Assembly: GCF_015182285.1 (NCBI RefSeq)
Contig: NZ_PRDM01000004.1
Location: 124,001-188,000, forward strand
Source of the DNA: Flavobacterium hungaricum
Lineage (GTDB): Bacteria > Bacteroidota > Bacteroidia > Flavobacteriales > Flavobacteriaceae
Length of the DNA: 64,000 nucleotides
Direction: 5' to 3'
Below the pieces are notes generated by a model. That model worked only from the letters and a program-made list of their open reading frames with translations. It did no database searches and was not told where the DNA came from. This document shows positions 52,212 through 60,272 of the stretch, piece by piece. The number at the start of each line of letters is the position of its first letter. Positions within the stretch are counted from its first letter, which is position 1. The translations under genes were made by a program, and so were the position numbers.

Positions 52212-52258
52212 GAGAGGGAGCTGAAAAAAGTTTATTAGACTTTTTTTTGCTCTCTTCT
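52212..52258 (+). terminator. Terminator-like hairpin between nrfA and the ccs genes
   Basis: AAAAAAGT (52224-52231) pairs with ACTTTTTT (52239-52246), and outside it GAGC (52218-52221) pairs with GCTC (52249-52252). A T run follows the inner stem. It may reduce read-through into the cytochrome c assembly genes. Confidence 0.5.
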
Positions 52259-52283
52259 CTACATAAAATCACCACAGAATAGA

Positions 52284-53531
52284 ATGGGAATACAAAACTC
52301 TGAAAATCGTCAATCCACTAAAAAACAGTTGTGGCAGTATCCGTGGGATTATAAAGAATCTGCTATAATCAGTTTCGGTTTATTAATTGTGGGATATCTG
52401 CTGCAAATAACAACCAGAACGTCTATAAAAGCAGTTGGAGCTCCAATAAATTACTTTATCGGAGCAGTATTTATTATCATGCTGCTTTTGCTTCACTTTT
52501 TTTACAGAAATCATCCTTGGGTAAAATGGCTGCGATCTGTGCCGGCATCGGTAAGCGCGATAACATTAGTTTTAATTCAAGCAATTTTAATGGGAACATT
52601 GCCACAGCAAAATTTTGTTGAAGGAACCAAACCAGATTTATTTGGTTTTTCGTTTGTACTGTCGAGCTGGCCCTTTATCATTGCGCAATTCTATTTTTTA
52701 ACAACTCTTGGGTTGGCAACATTGAATCGAATGACACCCTGGCAATGGAAAAATTGGGGATTTGTATTAAATCATCTCGGTCTTTTTATCGCAATGACGG
52801 CAGGAATTCTAGGCAGCGGCGATCTAAAGCGTTATACAATGGATTTATATGAAAACCAGCTTGTATGGGGAGCCAAAACAGAAAAAGGAAACCAAATACC
52901 TATGCCAATTGCTTTTGAGCTAAAAAGTTTTGATATGGAAACCTTTGCGCCAAAACTTGCTCTGGCCGACATTACCACCAATAATATACAAACCAAGGGG
53001 GTTAATGCTCTTCGAATGATTGAAAAAGGTGATCATTACGATTATAAAAATTATAAAATTAAAATCTTAGATTATCTTGAAAACAGCAAATTTACCGGAA
53101 ATGGTTATTTTCAAGTAAATGAAGAAGGTGCCGCGCCAGCAGCACGCATCGAAGTAAAATCGGCAACAATGGATACCATTGCCTGGATTAGCTGCGGCAG
53201 TTTTGCAACCCAATACTCCTATTTACAGTTAAGCGAAAAAGAAGCAATCGTAATGCTGCAACCTGAAGCCAAAAAATATAGTTCGCACGTAAACGTATAT
53301 GTCAAAGATGGTAAAAATGAAAGTGCTGTAATTGAAGTTAATAAACCTTATAAGGTTAATGGATGGAAGGTGTACCAATTGAGTTATGACGAAAAATTTG
53401 GAAAGTGGTCTAAATTGAGCGTTATCGAAATAGTAAGTGATCCTTGGCTTCCTATTGTTTATTGCGGCATATTTATGATGCTTGTTGGAGCTGTATATCT
53501 GATCTTTAAAGGAAAAGGAACTGCACTATAA
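52284..53531 (+). CDS. ccsB: Cytochrome c biogenesis protein ResB/CcsB
   Basis: A 415-residue membrane protein of the ResB/CcsB kind. Helices lie at about 24-42, 50-66, 78-98, 120-140 and 150-170 in the N-terminal part, then a periplasmic domain of about 200 residues, then a final helix (about 388-408; WLPIVYCGIFMMLVGAVYLIF). PYKVNGWKVYQLSYDEK in the soluble part is typical. It acts with CcsA to deliver and attach haem to CxxCH/CxxCK apocytochromes at the outer face of the inner membrane. It is placed to serve NrfH and NrfA. Confidence 0.88.
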   Translation: MGIQNSENRQSTKKQLWQYPWDYKESAIISFGLLIVGYLLQITTRTSIKAVGAPINYFIGAVFIIMLLLLHFFYRNHPWVKWLRSVPASVSAITLVLIQAILMGTLPQQNFVEGTKPDLFGFSFVLSSWPFIIAQFYFLTTLGLATLNRMTPWQWKNWGFVLNHLGLFIAMTAGILGSGDLKRYTMDLYENQLVWGAKTEKGNQIPMPIAFELKSFDMETFAPKLALADITTNNIQTKGVNALRMIEKGDHYDYKNYKIKILDYLENSKFTGNGYFQVNEEGAAPAARIEVKSATMDTIAWISCGSFATQYSYLQLSEKEAIVMLQPEAKKYSSHVNVYVKDGKNESAVIEVNKPYKVNGWKVYQLSYDEKFGKWSKLSVIEIVSDPWLPIVYCGIFMMLVGAVYLIFKGKGTAL

Positions 53532-53582
53532 TTTTCAAAAACTACTGTGAATATTTAATCACTATAATTAAATTGATTTTTA

Positions 53583-54386
53583 ATGAATTACTGGATCTAT
53601 TTTTCTAATTATGCTCTTACTGCCTTATTCTTTTGGCTGATTTGCATGCTTCTTCAACTCATAAAGAGCACGAGGACAAAAACACTATTGCTATTACTTT
53701 TTGCATCATTAGGCGCTTTATCTATGATTATTTTTACCTATAATTTATGGTCTCACCTAGGACGCCCTCCTATGCGTACCTTAGGAGAAACAAGGTTATG
53801 GTATGCTGTTTTTTTACCAATAATTGGTATCGTTACTTATTTTCGATGGAAATATAAATGGCTGCTCAATTACAGTTTAGGGATGGCCTGTATTTTCTTA
53901 ATCATAAATTATTTAAATCCTGATACCTATAACAAAGCTCTTATGCCTGCCTTACAGAGTATATGGTTTGTACCACATGTTTTAGTTTATATTTTCTCAT
54001 ATGCGCTGCTCGCTGCCTCATCTATAGTCTCTTGTTATGGGTTATATAAATTTTATACCGGCACTTATAAAGATACTGCGCTGCAGCTGGCCAATAACCT
54101 CGTTTATGTAGGTTTTGGTTTTCTTTCCTTAGGGTTGTTATTTGGAGCTTTATGGGCCAAAGAAGCTTGGGGACATTATTGGACATGGGATCCTAAGGAA
54201 ACATGGGCAATGCTTACTTGGTTAGGATATTTGATTTACATACACGTACGCTATCGCTATCCAGCTAAAGTCGAAGTAGCTTTAATTACTTTAACAGCGG
54301 CTTTCGTTATATTATTATTATGCTGGTTTGGTGTTAATTATATGCCGTCTGCGGGGCAAAGCGTACATACTTATTCTAACACATAA
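53583..54386 (+). CDS. ccsA: Cytochrome c assembly protein CcsA
   Basis: A 267-residue membrane protein with about eight helices. The tryptophan-rich haem-handling WWD motif is present: WGHYWTWDPKETWAMLTWLGY (about residues 200-220), with conserved histidines in FVPHVLVYIFSY and LIYIHVRYRY. It is the haem channel partner of CcsB. In many Bacteroidetes a single CcsBA fusion exists; here the two are separate, 51 bp apart. A strong terminator follows. Confidence 0.93.
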   Translation: MNYWIYFSNYALTALFFWLICMLLQLIKSTRTKTLLLLLFASLGALSMIIFTYNLWSHLGRPPMRTLGETRLWYAVFLPIIGIVTYFRWKYKWLLNYSLGMACIFLIINYLNPDTYNKALMPALQSIWFVPHVLVYIFSYALLAASSIVSCYGLYKFYTGTYKDTALQLANNLVYVGFGFLSLGLLFGALWAKEAWGHYWTWDPKETWAMLTWLGYLIYIHVRYRYPAKVEVALITLTAAFVILLLCWFGVNYMPSAGQSVHTYSNT

Positions 54387-54412
54387 AATAACTAATTACT
54401 ATCTCTCAACTG

Positions 54413-54446
54413 GAACTGTATTTTTTAATACAGTTCTTTTTTTTTA
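54413..54446 (+). terminator. Terminator after ccsA
   Basis: GAACTGTATT pairs with AATACAGTTC around a TTTT loop, followed by ten T residues. It closes the nrf-ccs unit. From here to 54743 there is no gene that I can support. Confidence 0.93.
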
Positions 54447-54743
54447 TTTCAACTCAAAAATGATGATGATTCAAACAGCATTTCTGCATCAATTATTTTC
54501 GATAAAATTAAACCACTCCTATTTTTTGACATTTAAAGCACTCCATTTTAAGACAATAAAATTCTCAGCACAAAAAAACATCAGAATAAATACTACATTT
54601 TTTAATTATTGCTGATTTAATTTTAACATACTCCCCTCTTTTCAATTCTTTGCAAATCCCTTTTAAAATGCGGTATGCGGTACTTTCAAATTGTCTTTCA
54701 CTGGCTGTAATCGTATTTTTTTCAAAAAAAAACTTCTAAACTT

Positions 54744-54794
54744 TTGGTTTTTATTATATTAAATTTAACTTTGTCCTATAGAGTTAGTAGAGTT
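54744..54794 (+). promoter_or_regulatory. Promoter of the SusC leader transcript with TAGAGTT direct repeat
   Basis: TTG at 54744-54746 and TAACTTTG at 54766-54773 are 19 bp apart, fitting the Bacteroidetes promoter. Just downstream, TAGAGTT occurs twice as a direct repeat (54779-54785 and 54788-54794) near the predicted start site. The leader up to the susC start is then about 480 nt. Confidence 0.55.
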
Positions 54795-54828
54795 TTAAAT
54801 ATTATTTCAAACCATAAAAGACTAAATT

Positions 54829-54915
54829 GTGATAACAACAGAAAACATCTCGTTTGATATTCTTCCTAAAAAATACACTTATAGCGCTGTTTGTTATATG
54901 TGTAGCTGTTGCTAA
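54829..54915 (+). CDS. Leader peptide 1, ends in C-Y-M-C-S-C-C
   Basis: A 28-codon frame opens with GTG at 54829, directly after an in-frame TAA, and ends at TAA 54913-54915. The last eight residues are V-C-Y-M-C-S-C-C, so four of the last seven codons are Cys (TGT, TGT, TGT, TGC). If GTG is not used, the ATG at 54898 gives the five-residue M-C-S-C-C. It lies in the leader between the SusC promoter and susC. Its terminal Cys codons are what a cysteine-starvation sensor would need. TACAC words at 54874 and 54916 can each pair with GTGTA at 54900, so alternative folds are possible. Confidence 0.5.
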   Translation: MITTENISFDILPKKYTYSAVCYMCSCC

Positions 54916-54932
54916 TACACTGTATCTATATT

Positions 54933-54961
54933 TTCGTTTTTAAATGATTATTTAAAACGAA
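54933..54961 (+). promoter_or_regulatory. Leader hairpin after peptide 1
   Basis: TTCGTTTTTAAAT pairs with ATTTAAAACGAA around a GATT loop, with one bulge. It is not followed by a T run, so it is not a classic terminator. Further on, CTGATGCAC-TTT-GTGCAT (55017-55034) forms another hairpin. Both lie between the two Cys-rich reading frames. Confidence 0.5.
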
Positions 54962-55098
54962 GTTCGAAAAAAAACACCACCAAAAATATTTACCGAAATA
55001 ATCCTAAAAGTCTTTCTGATGCACTTTGTGCATGAGTCAGCTACTTTAAACCATGCGATAATTAAAAAATTAAATAACTAACAACTAAAAAAACTAAA

Positions 55099-55131
55099 AT
55101 GAAAATAATGCAAAACTGCTGTTGTAAATAA
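55099..55131 (+). CDS. Leader peptide 2, M-K-I-M-Q-N-C-C-C-K
   Basis: A ten-codon frame starting at ATG 55099 encodes M-K-I-M-Q-N-C-C-C-K and stops at TAA 55129-55131. Three consecutive Cys codons (TGC TGT TGT) sit just before the stop. It follows an A-rich segment, like many starts in this phylum, and is followed after five bases by a perfect 10-bp hairpin. CTGTTG within the Cys codons (55119-55124) is complementary to CAACAG in that hairpin (55150-55155), so ribosome position could choose between folds. It is too short to be a conventional gene; an attenuator role is inferred. Confidence 0.6.
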   Translation: MKIMQNCCCK

Positions 55132-55136
55132 AAAAA

Positions 55137-55226
55137 GCCATTTCTGCGGCAACAGAAATGGCGAGGCTTAAAGAACATTTATCACTAAATCAAGAACACT
55201 TTTAGAGTGCTGTAAAAACAGTGCTC
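55137..55226 (+). promoter_or_regulatory. Candidate attenuator hairpins before susC
   Basis: Hairpin A: GCCATTTCTG (55137-55146) with CAGAAATGGC (55153-55162), loop CGGCAA. Hairpin B: GAGTGCTGT (55205-55213) with ACAGTGCTC (55218-55226), including two G-U pairs, loop AAAA. Hairpin A competes with pairing between its loop and 3' arm and the Cys codons of leader peptide 2. Neither has a following T run on the plus strand, so control may be Rho-dependent or translational. Confidence 0.5.
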
Positions 55227-55264
55227 AGGGCGTCTTGTTAATTACTTAAAACCAGTACAAAGAA

Positions 55265-58200
55265 ATGAAAAAAAAGTTAAACATATACATACTGCTGTTT
55301 CTACTCTCAATAACAGCAGGATTACAAGCCCAAAATACCACCCCTCTAATTCAGTCTAAACTCGATGGGACTGTTGTAGACGCTATTACAAACGAACCCA
55401 TAATTGGTGCATCTGTAACTATTAAAGGCACAACTCACGGAGTTGTGACAGATGCAGAAGGAAAATTTTACTTTCAAACAGGTCAAAAATTTCCTTATAC
55501 TTTGATCGTTAGTTATATCGGTTATAAAAAAGCCGAAATAATTGTAGAAAAAAATCCTATCATTATCAATCTTAAAGAAGAGCGTCAGGAACTTGACGAA
55601 TTGGTAGTTGTTGGATATGGAACTCAGAAAAGAAAAGACATTACGGGTTCTGTTGCTTCGGTTCCAAAAGCAAATTTATCTCAGGTTACTTCTTCGGCAG
55701 ATAATCTATTAAGAGGCGCTGTTGCTGGTGTGGTAGTTACGCAAAGTTCTGGTCGCCCAGGTGCTTCTTCAAGCGTTCGAATTCGCGGTGGAAACTCTAT
55801 TACAGCAGGAAATGAGCCTCTTTATGTTGTGGACGGAATTTTAATTTATAACGACAACAATAACAGCTCTGCGGGGGTTGCCTTTTCTGGCGCGAGTGTC
55901 AATGTAATGTCGACAATAAATCCGGCAGATATTGAATCTATTGAAGTTTTAAAGGATGCATCTGCAACTGCAATTTACGGTTCTCGCGGTGCAAATGGAG
56001 TTGTAATCATTACCACAAAAAAAGGTACTAAAGGACAGGATAATATTTCGTACCAAGGTTATTTTGGTTTTCAAAATATTTCGAAGAAACTAAGACTGAT
56101 GAATGCCAGCGAATGGGCAAGTTTGAGAAATGATGTTCAGGCAAGTATTGGTCAGGCACCTTCTTTTTCAGCAGCTCAGATCGAAGCATTAAAAACATCT
56201 GGTAATTACGACTGGCAGTCGGCAGCTTTTATAAAAGCGGCACCTGTACAAAACCATCAGCTTTCTTTTTCTGGAGGAGACGAAAGATCAAGATATGCAA
56301 TTTCTGCAGGATATTTTGACCAGGAAGGGATTGTTTTAGGCTCTGATTTTAAACGCATTTCACTTCGCGCTAATTACGAAAGAAATTATTCGCAGAATTT
56401 TAAATTTGGCGTCAATGCAAATTATACCAATTCTATTTCAAACGGCGTAGGAACAAATGGAGGCACTGCTGCCGGAAGAAATCCAAATCCGCTTGTGAGT
56501 GTTGTTTTGACTGCTCCTGTGGTTCCAATCAAAAATGCTGACGGGAGTTATAATGTAACGAATAATCCGTACGCGACTTCTGTCAATGGTTATGTCCCAA
56601 ATCCGATTAATGATTTGGAAAACACAACCAACGAAACCAAATTAAACAGAATCCTGACCAGCTTATTTGGCGAATATAAAATCACTAAAAAATTAACGGC
56701 TAAAGTTGCGGTAAGCGGTGACGTATTAAACACCAAACAAAATTATTATGCACCAGCCAATACCACAACCGGAGCAGGAACAAAAGGTCTGGCTTCTGTG
56801 GGAGAACGCGTTGTAAGTTCTGTTTTAAATGAAAACACATTGAATTACAATACCAATTTTGGTGAAAATCATAAATTTTCTGCTTTAGGAGGTTATACAC
56901 TTCAATATACTAAAGGTGAAGTTGTAAATGCCGGCGCACAGACTTTTGTAAATGATGCTAATACCTACAATGCACTGCAAGATGGTGTGGCGGTTAAACC
57001 GTACAGCGATGCTTTTGAAAGTGTGCTAAAATCCTGGCTGGCAAGAGTAAATTATTCTTATAAAGGAAAATACAACTTTACTCTTTCTGGACGGGCCGAT
57101 GGTTCTTCTCGATTTGGAGCGGAGTCTCTTTGGGGGTACTTTCCGTCTGCTGGTTTCTCTTGGAATATTACCGACGAAGAATTTGCAAATAATATAAAAG
57201 GCGTAACCGAAGCCAAACTTAGAATTACTGCCGGAACAACAGGAAACCAAGAAATAGGAAACTATCTGTCTCTTCCTGCAATGGGTTCTGTAAATTATTC
57301 TTTTGGAGGTACTTTGTACACGGGGCTCGCTCCTACCCGTTTAGCAAATCCGGATTTGAAATGGGAAAAAACAAATCAGTATAATGTTGGATTGGATTTA
57401 TCCTTACTGGACCGAAAAATCAATTTTGTTTTTGATGTGTATTACAAAAAAACAAACGATTTGTTAATCAATGTTCCCGTTCCGTTGAGTTCAGGTTATG
57501 CAACGGTTCTTCAGAATATTGGAGGCGTAGAAAACAAAGGTGTTGAAATTGGGCTGACTACAGAAAACCTTAAAACCAAAAACTTTGCGTGGAACTCTAA
57601 CATCGTTTTTTCTGCAAACCGAAATAAAGTAGTTGCTATCGGAAATGGTGTTAACGAATTTTTCCCTGTTGTTCCAAATGGCTCCTTATTGCAGCAACAA
57701 CCAGTTATCGTAAAAGTAGGGCTGCCTTTGGGAACTTTCTGGGGATATAGAACAAACGGAATTTTTCAGACTCAGGAAGAAATAAACACGCAGCCAAAAA
57801 TCAATAGTCTGGCTAATACTAAAGTGGGAGACCGAAAATATGTTGACACAAATGGAGACGGTGTAATTACAGCATTGGATAAAGGAAATTTAGGCACTTC
57901 TCAGCCAAAATTCATCGGAAGTTTCAGCAATACGGTTTCATACAAAGATTTTGATCTGAACTTTTCTTTTCAGGGATCTTACGGCGGTAAAATCTTCAAT
58001 GCTTTGAACCAGCAGTTAGAAATCTCAACGCTTGGAACTAATGCTGCCGCAACTCTTAACGACCGATGGACACCGACAAATCCAAGTAACGAAATTCCGA
58101 GAGCTTCAAGTTCTCCGCTGGGAATTGTTTCTGAAAGATATGTTGAAGACGCTTCTTTCTTAAGATTAAAACTAATTACGCTGGGCTATACGCTGCCAAA

Positions 58201-58396
58201 AAGTGTTTCGAAAAAACTAGGAACAAAGAGCGTTAAATTTTACATCTCTGCAGAAAACTTAATTACATGGACTAAATATACTGGTTATGATCCAGAGGTA
58301 AGTTCATACGAACAAAACAACTTATATCCGGGAATTGATTTTGGTTCTTATCCGAATTCTAAAACCTTTATTTCTGGCCTTAACGTAACATTCTAA
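55265..58396 (+). CDS. susC: SusC/RagA-family TonB-dependent transporter
   Basis: A 1043-residue outer-membrane transporter. The signal peptide is MKKKLNIYILLFLLSITAGLQAQ; a carboxypeptidase-D-like domain follows (DGTVVDAITNEPIIGASVTI), then the SusC signature LDELVVVGYGTQKRKDITGS and the plug (LLRGAVAGVVVTQSSGRPG, GGNSITAGNEPLYVVDGI). The remainder is the 22-strand barrel, ending ISGLNVTF. It imports an oligomer or other large nutrient with SusD, powered by TonB. The downstream sulfatase suggests a sulfated substrate. It is preceded by the Cys-rich leader. Confidence 0.95.
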   Translation: MKKKLNIYILLFLLSITAGLQAQNTTPLIQSKLDGTVVDAITNEPIIGASVTIKGTTHGVVTDAEGKFYFQTGQKFPYTLIVSYIGYKKAEIIVEKNPIIINLKEERQELDELVVVGYGTQKRKDITGSVASVPKANLSQVTSSADNLLRGAVAGVVVTQSSGRPGASSSVRIRGGNSITAGNEPLYVVDGILIYNDNNNSSAGVAFSGASVNVMSTINPADIESIEVLKDASATAIYGSRGANGVVIITTKKGTKGQDNISYQGYFGFQNISKKLRLMNASEWASLRNDVQASIGQAPSFSAAQIEALKTSGNYDWQSAAFIKAAPVQNHQLSFSGGDERSRYAISAGYFDQEGIVLGSDFKRISLRANYERNYSQNFKFGVNANYTNSISNGVGTNGGTAAGRNPNPLVSVVLTAPVVPIKNADGSYNVTNNPYATSVNGYVPNPINDLENTTNETKLNRILTSLFGEYKITKKLTAKVAVSGDVLNTKQNYYAPANTTTGAGTKGLASVGERVVSSVLNENTLNYNTNFGENHKFSALGGYTLQYTKGEVVNAGAQTFVNDANTYNALQDGVAVKPYSDAFESVLKSWLARVNYSYKGKYNFTLSGRADGSSRFGAESLWGYFPSAGFSWNITDEEFANNIKGVTEAKLRITAGTTGNQEIGNYLSLPAMGSVNYSFGGTLYTGLAPTRLANPDLKWEKTNQYNVGLDLSLLDRKINFVFDVYYKKTNDLLINVPVPLSSGYATVLQNIGGVENKGVEIGLTTENLKTKNFAWNSNIVFSANRNKVVAIGNGVNEFFPVVPNGSLLQQQPVIVKVGLPLGTFWGYRTNGIFQTQEEINTQPKINSLANTKVGDRKYVDTNGDGVITALDKGNLGTSQPKFIGSFSNTVSYKDFDLNFSFQGSYGGKIFNALNQQLEISTLGTNAAATLNDRWTPTNPSNEIPRASSSPLGIVSERYVEDASFLRLKLITLGYTLPKSVSKKLGTKSVKFYISAENLITWTKYTGYDPEVSSYEQNNLYPGIDFGSYPNSKTFISGLNVTF

Positions 58397-58407
58397 GTAA
58401 AAATACA

Positions 58408-59880
58408 ATGAAAAAGATACTGATAACATTCCTTTTAACGACGGGTTTATTAAGCTCGTGCGCAGACTTGGAGGTAACGCCTACCTCATTTGTAACCGAA
58501 GACAATTATTTTGTAACACAAGATGATGCTGTGGCGAGTGTTACAGCCGTTTATGCTTCGCTGAGTTTAGATCCGGGAGAACAGAGTTTGTTCGGACGAA
58601 ACCTTTATTTCTTGACCGATATGGCATCCGATTATGCTGCTGCTGGAGTTTCTGCCACCAATCCGCAGGTTCGCGCTTTGAGCAGTTTGACGCATGATGC
58701 TACTTCAGACCGTGTTCAGGTGGCATGGAGACAAATTTATGCGGGAATCAACAGAGCCAATGTTTCTATCGATAATATTCCGAAAGTTTCGGGTTCAGAG
58801 GTTATTAAAACCAGATTAATCAATGAAGCAAAATTTATCAGAGGTCTGTTGTATTTTCAAGCAGTTCGTCTTTGGGGAGGGGTTCCGATTGTTTTACACG
58901 AAGCGACTTCTATTAATTTAGAAAACCTAAAAACGAATCGTGCAACGGTTGACGAGGTATACGCTCAAATTATTAAAGATTTGACTGATGCTGAAGCACT
59001 TCCTGCCACTTACGCTGCAACAGATGCCGGACGCGCTACCTCTGGAGCTGCAAAGGCAATTTTAGCAAAGGTATACATTACCAGAAAAGACTGGCCTAAT
59101 ACTATTGCAAAGGCCAGAGAAGTCATCAATGGCGGTTACGGCTATGCCTTGTTTGAAGATTTTCAGGATATTTTTACTAAAACCAAAAAGAACGGAAAAG
59201 AACATATTTTCTCTGTTCAGTTTGAGCCTAATCAGGCAGGAAATGGTTCTAGCGGGAGTACTTTTCAAGCAACTTCTTTTACCGGATTTACCGCGACAGA
59301 ACCAGCCGATATTATCTCAGACGTAGCTTTGTTTTATGATATTTATGCCGCAGGAGATAAAAGAAGAGATGTAAGTTATGCCAAACAATTGCTGAATCCT
59401 TCGACAGGAACCTTATATACTTTTCCGAAACCTATTTTCAAAAAATATCTGGATTTAACCAACCTGGCAACTCCAGGAAATGTAGCAATCAACTTTCCTG
59501 TTATTCGTTATGCAGACGTTTTATTGTCTTTAGCGGAAGCGATAAATGAACAAGGCGGACCAACAACCGAAACTTACGAATTGATCAATCAAGTAAGAAG
59601 AAGGGCTTTCGGAAAACCAATTACTACTCCAGATGCAACCGTAGATTTAGTTGGATTAAACCAAACCACTTTTAGAGCGGCGATTCAGGAAGAACGTAAA
59701 AAAGAATTTGTTCAAGAAGGACAAAGATGGTTCGATTTAGTTCGATGGGGAACTTTGGTTACTGAAGTGAAAAAAGTAACGGCTAAAAATTCTGTATCAG
59801 AAAGAAATAATCTTTATCCGATTCCGCAGAGCGAAAGAAATATAAATCCGGAAGGGCTGCCGCAAAATCCTGGGTATTAA
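58408..59880 (+). CDS. susD: SusD/RagB-family nutrient-binding lipoprotein
   Basis: A 490-residue surface lipoprotein with signal MKKILITFLLTTGLLSSCAD (lipidated Cys about 18). SusD features include the TPR-like N-terminal helices (VAWRQIYAGINRANVSIDNI, EAKFIRGLLYFQAVRLWGGVPIV) and the C-terminal RYADVLLSLAEAINEQGG, EERKKEFVQEGQRWFDLVRW. It binds substrate and caps SusC. It begins 11 bp after the susC stop. Confidence 0.95.
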   Translation: MKKILITFLLTTGLLSSCADLEVTPTSFVTEDNYFVTQDDAVASVTAVYASLSLDPGEQSLFGRNLYFLTDMASDYAAAGVSATNPQVRALSSLTHDATSDRVQVAWRQIYAGINRANVSIDNIPKVSGSEVIKTRLINEAKFIRGLLYFQAVRLWGGVPIVLHEATSINLENLKTNRATVDEVYAQIIKDLTDAEALPATYAATDAGRATSGAAKAILAKVYITRKDWPNTIAKAREVINGGYGYALFEDFQDIFTKTKKNGKEHIFSVQFEPNQAGNGSSGSTFQATSFTGFTATEPADIISDVALFYDIYAAGDKRRDVSYAKQLLNPSTGTLYTFPKPIFKKYLDLTNLATPGNVAINFPVIRYADVLLSLAEAINEQGGPTTETYELINQVRRRAFGKPITTPDATVDLVGLNQTTFRAAIQEERKKEFVQEGQRWFDLVRWGTLVTEVKKVTAKNSVSERNNLYPIPQSERNINPEGLPQNPGY

Positions 59881-59983
59881 ACGTTTCTTTTTTTAACACA
59901 TAGAAACGGTTTAATTATTAATAAAAAAGAGTTGCAAGAGAAACTCGTTTTTCCAAACATAGTCTGCTATGTATGATAAACGC

Positions 59984-60125
59984 AATCTTGTCATTTCGAC
60001 GAAGGAGAACCGAGCGATAGCAAATAGGCGAATTAAATCTCTTTAAGAAACTCTACAAAGATTCACGACTCTTCTGTACGAAGTTACTTGCGCGGGCTTC
60101 GACTTCGCTCAGTCTGACAAACTGA
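59984..60125 (+). repeat. TGTCATTTCGACGAAGGAG dispersed repeat
   Basis: The segment starts TTGTCATTTCGACGAAGGAG and ends CGACTTCGCTCAGTCTGACA, so its ends are partly complementary (TGTCA/TGACA, CGAAG/CTTCG). It resembles widespread flavobacterial intergenic repeats. It lies between susD and the sulfatase gene. Confidence 0.6.
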
Positions 60126-60155
60126 ACGAAAACATTATTATGAAAATGAGTCTAC

Positions 60156-60222
60156 TAGCCCCGATAGAAGTGGAAATCCTTTTGTGGCGGTCCCGAGGCT
60201 TCGGGAGCGGGATTAGCTCCTA
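60156..60222 (+). repeat. Second copy of the GATAGA hairpin element
   Basis: AGCCCCGATAGAAGTGGAAATCC, then a hairpin TCCCGA-GGCT-TCGGGA (60191-60206), then GCGGGATTAGCTCCT. The layout matches the element at 7322-7432 on the other strand. The sulfatase start is 50 bp downstream. No gene is seen in 59881-60272. Confidence 0.6.
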
Positions 60223-60272
60223 AAAAAAACACACTATTATTTAAAAACCATATAACTAAAAAACTATAGAAA

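Noticed and set aside
54328..54615. 95-residue frame after ccsA
   Set aside because: It overlaps the ccsA end in another frame and spans the terminator.
55018..55080. Twenty-residue frame in the SusC leader starting at the ATG in CTGATGCAC
   Set aside because: It has no Cys codons, its start lies inside a hairpin, and nothing supports translation.
55137..55168. Intrinsic terminator directly after leader peptide 2
   Set aside because: The stem is strong, but the plus strand has no T run after it; only the minus strand would have one.
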